Shown: one piece after another, positions 59,745 to 64,000 of the stretch
Layout of the letters: each line of letters starts with the position of its first letter
Position numbering within the stretch: the first letter of the stretch is position 1
DNA from: an uncultured Sterolibacterium sp.
GTDB taxonomy: Bacteria > Pseudomonadota > Gammaproteobacteria > Burkholderiales > Rhodocyclaceae
Direction: 5' to 3'
DNA: 64,000 nt
NCBI GenBank assembly: GCA_903930535.1
Contig: CAIYYX010000087.1
Span: 17,877-81,876 of the forward strand
The notes under the pieces: model-generated
Seen by the model: only the letters and a program-made list of their open reading frames with translations
The model's database searches: none
What the model was told of the DNA's origin: nothing
Position numbers and translations under genes: made by a program

Positions 59745-60194
59745 ATGTCCACTGAAGACACCCGCCTCAGCTATGCCGAGGCCGTCGAATTCGTGAAGCA
59801 GGGAAAGGGCGCGGCCTTCGCGGTGACGCCGGTATTCGACGACAACGAGGAATCCCCCGAGGCCGCCGAGGGTGCCCGCGTGTTCGTCCTGCAGCCTGAC
59901 GCCACCGGCGGCTTTCAATTGCGCTTCGTTGCCGGCCCCTTCTTCTCCGCCGCCTATGCCGCCAACGAGACCATCCCGGCAGAAGAGATTCCGGCGAGTA
60001 TACAAGAACTGCGCTTCATGCCGACCTCCTGCCAGGAAGAATGGTTCACGACCCAGGTACAGGTGCTGATCAACCAGTTGGTGAAAGCGGCAGGGGTCGC
60101 CGCGACGCAGATGCCGGACTATCTCAATGCCACGAACAAGGGTGCTGCGCCAGAGGTTGTGTTTCCGATGGCTTTCATCGAAAGAAAGAAGTAG
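59745..60194 (+). CDS. Hypothetical protein after metH (149 aa)
   Basis: A soluble 149-residue protein I do not recognise. No signal peptide or membrane segment is evident, and the central part FVLQPDATGGFQLRFVAGPFF is well ordered in appearance. It lies 9 bp after metH with AGGAG before the ATG, so it is probably on the metH transcript. Its TAG stop is the TAG of the REP element that follows. Confidence 0.75.
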   Translation: MSTEDTRLSYAEAVEFVKQGKGAAFAVTPVFDDNEESPEAAEGARVFVLQPDATGGFQLRFVAGPFFSAAYAANETIPAEEIPASIQELRFMPTSCQEEWFTTQVQVLINQLVKAAGVAATQMPDYLNATNKGAAPEVVFPMAFIERKK

Positions 60195-60243
60195 GTCGGC
60201 CTTCAGGCCGACGCCATGGTTGTCGGGCTGAAGCCCGACCTAC
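60191..60243. repeat. GTAG-type REP pair, copy D
   Basis: Two well-conserved stem-loops, GTAGGTCGGCCTTCAGGCC and (facing) GTCGGGCTGAAGCCCGACC with terminal CTAC. Both outer GTAG heads supply the TAG stop codon of the flanking convergent genes (60192-60194 on plus, 60240-60242 on minus). Confidence 0.88.
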
Positions 60244-60572
60244 ACTCCCCAGACCACAGGCACCTGTTTCTTCAGGGACCGCTCCAGGAGTTCGATCAGC
60301 GGCATGGCGCGCTGGCTCAGGCTGACAAAGGGGCGCTGGCTGCCGTCTGCCGCGGCCTCGAGTTGCGGCAGATCCTCTTCCTTGAGACTTCTCTTGGCCT
60401 CCCTGTCTGCGGCGGCTGCGGCCTTGAGCAGGGCAATCGCTTCAGGCAATTTTTCGACGGTGACGATGCCCTGGCCGCCGGCTTCCTTGCCCATGATTTC
60501 CATCATCCTGTGCGCCACGTCGCCGAACATGATGACGTCGCCCGAGGCCTTGGACTTGAATGTGACTAACAT
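60240..60572 (-). CDS. DUF1840 domain-containing protein
   Basis: A 110-aa member of a beta/gammaproteobacterial family of unknown function. MLVTFKSKASGDVIMFGDVA and the C-terminal SLSQRAMPLIELL are typical. It starts immediately after the stop of the alpha/beta hydrolase gene on the same strand. Its own TAG stop lies in a REP head. Confidence 0.88.
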   Translation of the reverse strand: MLVTFKSKASGDVIMFGDVAHRMMEIMGKEAGGQGIVTVEKLPEAIALLKAAAAADREAKRSLKEEDLPQLEAAADGSQRPFVSLSQRAMPLIELLERSLKKQVPVVWGV

Positions 60573-61376
60573 TTATAAATCGCCTTCAGCAAGCCAGCCA
60601 TGGATGCGCCCGGCGACGATCTGCCAGTCGCGCTCCAGCATCAGGCCGTGACCCATGCCCGGGAAGATCTCGGACTCGACAGAATAAGTGCGCGCCGTCA
60701 TTTCCACCAGGGAGGGCGGGATCAGGTGATCGAGTTCTGCGCCCAGGACCAGCAGCCTTGTGTCCTTTAACCGGGAAGGATGCGGCAGGTTGAACAGCGT
60801 CATGTCCCAGATGGCGCGGTGCGACTCGGGCTGCGAAAGATGCAGGTAGCGCAGCAGGTCCTCGGCCGCCAGCGGCTGGGCGAACAACGCTTCGCGCAGC
60901 GTTTCGACCGAGACCCTGCCTCCGCCCATCAGGCTGTTCAGGTCGCGCAGCATCCCCGGCTTCTGGAACATCAGGCCAAAGGCCGACGCCATCAGGCCTT
61001 GCGGCGGCACCGAACACATCAGCACCGCCGCCGCAGCCGGGTGTTGCTCCAGATACTTCTGCACCACGAAGCCGCCCATGGAATGGCCGATCAATACCGG
61101 GGGTAGCGGCAACTGCGCCACCACTTCGGCGACATCGTCGATGTAATCGTTGATGCAAAGACTGTCGAGATGGCTGCGCCCGCGGCTGCCGCCGTGGCCG
61201 GACAGACTCAGGGCATGGCATGCATAACCCAGGCCGGCGAAGTAGGGCAGGAAATGCTCATCCCAGCACCACGCCCCGGCATAGGCGCCATGAATGAACA
61301 GTAGCGGCGTCGGGTGAAGTTGCTTGCCCGGCATGCGCTCGAGCACTTCCAGGTCGGCGAAGCGGGAGGCCGTCAT
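60573..61376 (-). CDS. Alpha/beta-hydrolase
   Basis: A 267-aa hydrolase with the nucleophile elbow IGHSMGGFVVQ, the oxyanion segment LLFIHGAYAGAWCWD, the acid in LGAELDHLIPP and the histidine in GMGHGLMLE. No signal peptide is seen, so it is cytoplasmic. It is immediately upstream of the DUF1840 gene. Substrate unknown; lysophospholipase- or esterase-like. Confidence 0.87.
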   Translation of the reverse strand: MTASRFADLEVLERMPGKQLHPTPLLFIHGAYAGAWCWDEHFLPYFAGLGYACHALSLSGHGGSRGRSHLDSLCINDYIDDVAEVVAQLPLPPVLIGHSMGGFVVQKYLEQHPAAAAVLMCSVPPQGLMASAFGLMFQKPGMLRDLNSLMGGGRVSVETLREALFAQPLAAEDLLRYLHLSQPESHRAIWDMTLFNLPHPSRLKDTRLLVLGAELDHLIPPSLVEMTARTYSVESEIFPGMGHGLMLERDWQIVAGRIHGWLAEGDL

Positions 61377-61465
61377 GGCGCACCGTCGAGCCTGCACAAA
61401 GTGTGGCAACTCATCATGTCATCCCCGGTATCATGTATCGATCGATTCTAATCGAACGGAAAGCA

Positions 61466-61660
61466 ATGAAGTGGCTGGTCGCTTTGCTCATCACCGTATT
61501 CATCGCCGGCGTCTGCCTGCCGCGGCTGGCCGCGCGCATGCGGCTGGGCCGCCTGCCCGGGGACTTGCGGCTGCGTTTCAAGGGCAGGGAATATTTTTTT
61601 CCCTTCGCCTCGACACTGCTCTTTTCATTCCTGGCGATGCTGCTCATGCACTTTTTGTAA
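61466..61660 (+). CDS. DUF2905 small membrane protein
   Basis: A 64-aa protein with two predicted membrane segments flanking the conserved [20 protein letters not shown] start at [12 protein letters not shown] with no strong ribosome-binding site; a longer in-frame reading upstream is unlikely. Its last 36 bases overlap the 3' end of cca on the opposite strand. Confidence 0.8.
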   Translation: MKWLVALLITVFIAGVCLPRLAARMRLGRLPGDLRLRFKGREYFFPFASTLLFSFLAMLLMHFL

Positions 61661-62860
61661 GCCGAGTCCCTTGACCGCGGCGACGCGCGCCTCGTGGATG
61701 CGCAAGGGGATCTGGGCAGGATGGGCCAAGGCGATGGCGCCGGCATCCACGCCGCGCACGGCTTCGAGCACCTGCAGCCACGACTGCGTCTGCGGGTAAG
61801 GTCGCTCCTCAAACCCTAAGCGGCCGCGATAGTCGCATTCGCAGGCGGCCAGCACCTGCCTGAAGCGCTCGGGACGGCGCAAGCCGTCACATTGTTCTAT
61901 CACCCTCACCATGGTCGAAGGCCTGAGTTCCTCGAAGCGGTGAATGTCGCCATGAAACTGCGCCACCAGCCGCGCCAGTTCATGGCAATCGGCCGGCACG
62001 CGCAGCCTGTCGCAAAGCGGACGGAGCATCGCCACGCTGACCACCTCATGGCCGGTGTGGCGCGGCAGCGTTTCGGGCGGCGTCCTGCCCTTGCCCAGAT
62101 CGTGCGTCAATGCGGCGAAGCGCGCCGGCAGAGACAGGCCCAGCCTTGCCGACATATCGGCGACCATCATGGTATGCACCCCGGTGTCCACCTCGGGGTG
62201 GAAGTCGGCGCGCTGCGGCACACCGAACAGGCCATCGACCTCGGGCAGGATGCGCAGGAGCGCACCGCTCTGGCGCAGGCTCTCGAACATGCGCGAAGGC
62301 CGGGCCTCCATCAGCCCCTTGGCCAGTTCCTGCCAGACCCGCTCGGCCACCAGATGGTCCACCTCGCCGCTTTTGACCAGTTGCCGCATCAGTTCCAGGG
62401 TCTCCGGAGCGATCACGAAATCGGCGAAGCGTGCGGCAAAACGCGCCACGCGCAGGACGCGCACCGGATCCTCGGCGAAGGCCGGCGAGACATGGCGCAA
62501 CACTCGGGCCGCGAGATCACGGCGGCCGCCGTAGGGATCGATGAGAGCGCCGCCCGCATCCTTGGCGATGGCATTGATGGTGAGGTCGCGCCGCGCCAGA
62601 TCCTCTTCCAGGGTCACCTCAGGGGACGCATGAAAGACGAAACCGTGGTAACCCGGCGCCGTCTTTCTTTCGGTGCGGGCCAGGGCGTATTCCTCTTGCG
62701 TCTTGGGGTGGAGGAATACCGGGAAGTCCCGGCCTACGGGACGAAAGCCTTGCGCCACCATCTCGGCCGGCGTCGCCCCGACGACGACATAATCGCGATC
62801 GACCACCGGCAGTCCTAGCAGTTCGTCGCGAACAGCGCCGCCGACGCTATAGGTTTTCAT
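61625..62860 (-). CDS. cca: Multifunctional CCA tRNA nucleotidyltransferase
   Basis: A 411-aa enzyme that adds or repairs the 3'-CCA of tRNA. The nucleotidyltransferase head is [10 protein letters not shown] with the metal pair in DRDYVVVG and the basic [10 protein letters not shown]. The C-terminal HD phosphohydrolase is [11 protein letters not shown], identifying the long bacterial type with phosphatase activity. Located 22 bp after the NDUFA9-like gene. Confidence 0.96.
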   Translation of the reverse strand: MKTYSVGGAVRDELLGLPVVDRDYVVVGATPAEMVAQGFRPVGRDFPVFLHPKTQEEYALARTERKTAPGYHGFVFHASPEVTLEEDLARRDLTINAIAKDAGGALIDPYGGRRDLAARVLRHVSPAFAEDPVRVLRVARFAARFADFVIAPETLELMRQLVKSGEVDHLVAERVWQELAKGLMEARPSRMFESLRQSGALLRILPEVDGLFGVPQRADFHPEVDTGVHTMMVADMSARLGLSLPARFAALTHDLGKGRTPPETLPRHTGHEVVSVAMLRPLCDRLRVPADCHELARLVAQFHGDIHRFEELRPSTMVRVIEQCDGLRRPERFRQVLAACECDYRGRLGFEERPYPQTQSWLQVLEAVRGVDAGAIALAHPAQIPLRIHEARVAAVKGLGLQKVHEQHRQE

Positions 62861-62882
62861 GGACGAAGCCTGCCCGCCGCAG

Positions 62883-63797
62883 TCATGAAGTCAGATAAGA
62901 CTCGGCTACGGCTTCCAGCGGCGTTGGGACCAGGGAAAAAGGCAAGCTGCAGCCCTCCGTGCAAACATTCGGGACTTGCATCGAGTAATAATTGTCACGC
63001 GACATCAGGCCTCCAGGGACGAACTCCATCGCCCACGCCTGCAAATAAGAGAGGGTATCTGACAGACCGATCACTGGACGGCTATGGCCGCTCACCGCAC
63101 CGACATAGCTGACCAGTTCCCTCAGTGTGTATTGACGCGGCCCGCAAACATCGTAAGACTGGCCAAGGCTCTCTGGCCGCGCCAGGCTGAGAGCGATGCT
63201 AGCGGCCACATCCCCCACCCATACGGGCTGGAAGCGCGCACCCGGGCAGGCCAGAGGCAGTATGGGGGCGATTTTCTGCAGCCTGGCGAAGAGATTGAGA
63301 AAACTGTCCCCCTCGCCGAAGATCACCGAAGGGCGAAAGACCGTGGCCTCGAGTCCGCTCCCGAGCACGACAGCCTCCCCCTCTGCCTTGGACCGCAGGT
63401 AGCCTGAAGGCGCGTCGGGCCCGGCCTGGAGCGCAGAGACATGGAGCAGGCGGGTCACTCCTGCGGTCTTCATGGCGGCGACGATTTTCTGCGGCAGAAT
63501 GACGTGGGTGCGCGCAAAACCGCTGCCGTAGCGTTCACCGCGTTGCCCCCTGCCGCCCTGGAGTATGCCGACCAGATTGATGACCGCGTCCTGGTCTTCC
63601 ATGAGCCCGGACAATACCCGCGGGTCGTGAACATCCGCCTCGATCACTTCAACAGTCGGCAACGGCAGCAAGCGTTTTGCCCGCTCGCGACGGCGTGTCG
63701 GCAGGCGCAGCCGGAATCCCTCTGCAGAGAGGCGGCAAGCGAGTTGGCTGCCCAGGAAGCCCGTTCCCCCTATCAACAGAATGTTGCGAATCTTCAT
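62883..63797 (-). CDS. NDUFA9-like NAD(P)-binding protein (atypical SDR)
   Basis: A 304-aa Rossmann-fold protein with [17 protein letters not shown] at the N-terminus and later [15 protein letters not shown], typical of the complex I NDUFA9 subgroup of atypical short-chain dehydrogenases. Bacterial members are of unknown function, and no complex I genes are adjacent. The start MKIRNILL overlaps the transglycosylase stop by ATGA. Confidence 0.87.
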   Translation of the reverse strand: MKIRNILLIGGTGFLGSQLACRLSAEGFRLRLPTRRRERAKRLLPLPTVEVIEADVHDPRVLSGLMEDQDAVINLVGILQGGRGQRGERYGSGFARTHVILPQKIVAAMKTAGVTRLLHVSALQAGPDAPSGYLRSKAEGEAVVLGSGLEATVFRPSVIFGEGDSFLNLFARLQKIAPILPLACPGARFQPVWVGDVAASIALSLARPESLGQSYDVCGPRQYTLRELVSYVGAVSGHSRPVIGLSDTLSYLQAWAMEFVPGGLMSRDNYYSMQVPNVCTEGCSLPFSLVPTPLEAVAESYLTS

Positions 63798-64000
63798 GGC
63801 AGTTCCTCGTCCTTCACCCTGCCGCGCGGCCCGACCACGCCGATGCGGCTTTTCAGTGAGAGCTGCTTGTCCTCGAACAACGCGGAATAATATACGGCGT
63901 TGCTCATCACTTTCTTGACATAGTCGCGCGTCTCGTTGAAGGGGATGGTCTCGACGTAGATGGCACCCTCCAGCGGCTGTTCCGCGCGCCACCTGCGGGC
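63794..64000 (-). CDS. Lytic murein transglycosylase, C-terminal end (partial)
   Basis: Sixty-eight codons are visible on the minus strand, ending with TGA at 63794-63796. The segment EGAIYVETIPFNETRDYV and KKVMSNAVYYSALF is the conserved C-terminus of Slt70-type soluble lytic transglycosylases, with the catalytic part beyond the right edge. Its stop overlaps the next gene's ATG. Confidence 0.85.
   Translation of the reverse strand, partial: ARRWRAEQPLEGAIYVETIPFNETRDYVKKVMSNAVYYSALFEDKQLSLKSRIGVVGPRGRVKDEELP

Noticed and set aside
62883..63797. Complex I subunit as literal assignment for the NDUFA9-like gene
   Set aside because: Sequence places it in the NDUFA9 subgroup, but no nuo genes are nearby and bacterial members are not established complex I subunits.

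Overview
The window looks like a chromosomal stretch of a high-GC betaproteobacterium, most likely of the Rhodocyclales/Sterolibacteriaceae type. This is inferred from gene content: metX-metW, the proteobacterial gshA/gshB pair, a ManX-type EIIA-HPr-EI cluster, torF-glnK-amtB, ubiK, a DUF1840 gene and thrH. No rRNA, tRNA, CRISPR array, prophage or complete insertion sequence was seen.

Layout. 1-16.3 kb is housekeeping, mostly on the minus strand: an FHA protein, ttcA, a pteridine reductase, tcdA, a MidA-like methyltransferase, two MFS permeases, metX-metW, the PTS phosphorelay, apbE, gshB-gshA and an orphan adenine-type DNA methyltransferase. 16.4-22.2 kb is a plus-strand catabolic cluster: UbiD decarboxylase, GMC oxidoreductase, TctC/Bug solute receptor, second UbiD. 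A decayed hicA toxin fragment follows it. 22.6-31.8 kb carries a cytoplasmic papain-like peptidase, two ABC-F ATPases around an acyltransferase, thrH-purU and a SEC-C/TPR/methyltransferase fusion. 31.8-35.3 kb is compositionally different and holds a SRAP-family protein lacking key residues, an Lrp/AsnC regulator and a divergent class-V aminotransferase. 35.4-43.4 kb is a tightly coupled operon: acyl-CoA ligase, VOC protein, MDR oxidoreductase, thioesterase, TauABC-like importer, third UbiD. 43.7-46.5 kb is the nitrogen-controlled torF-glnK-amtB operon with a visible sigma-54 promoter and NtrC-like site. 46.6-51.1 kb has ubiK, a MarR regulator, a lysine-rich micro-protein and the set TctC/Bug, fourth UbiD, hydroxyacyl-CoA hydrolase. 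51.2-64 kb returns to housekeeping: comM, MFS permeases, rhodanese, metH, cca, an NDUFA9-like protein and the end of a lytic transglycosylase.

How it works together. The notable theme is four UbiD-family (prenyl-FMN) decarboxylases in about 34 kb, in three clusters. Each cluster has its own periplasmic solute receptor or importer and different accessory enzymes. UbiD1/2 and UbiD3/4 form two sequence types, and UbiD4 carries Glu-to-Asp at a catalytic acid. No ubiX is in the window. I read this as accessory capacity to take up and decarboxylate unknown, possibly aromatic or terpenoid/steroid-related, carboxylates; the substrates cannot be read from sequence.

A second theme is small dispersed repeats that have become part of genes. 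GTAG-headed REP palindromes supply the stop codons of four genes, a palindromic repeat lies in frame inside apbE with a partner copy between ptsI and ptsH, and another repeat appears to supply the start region of an ampG-like gene.
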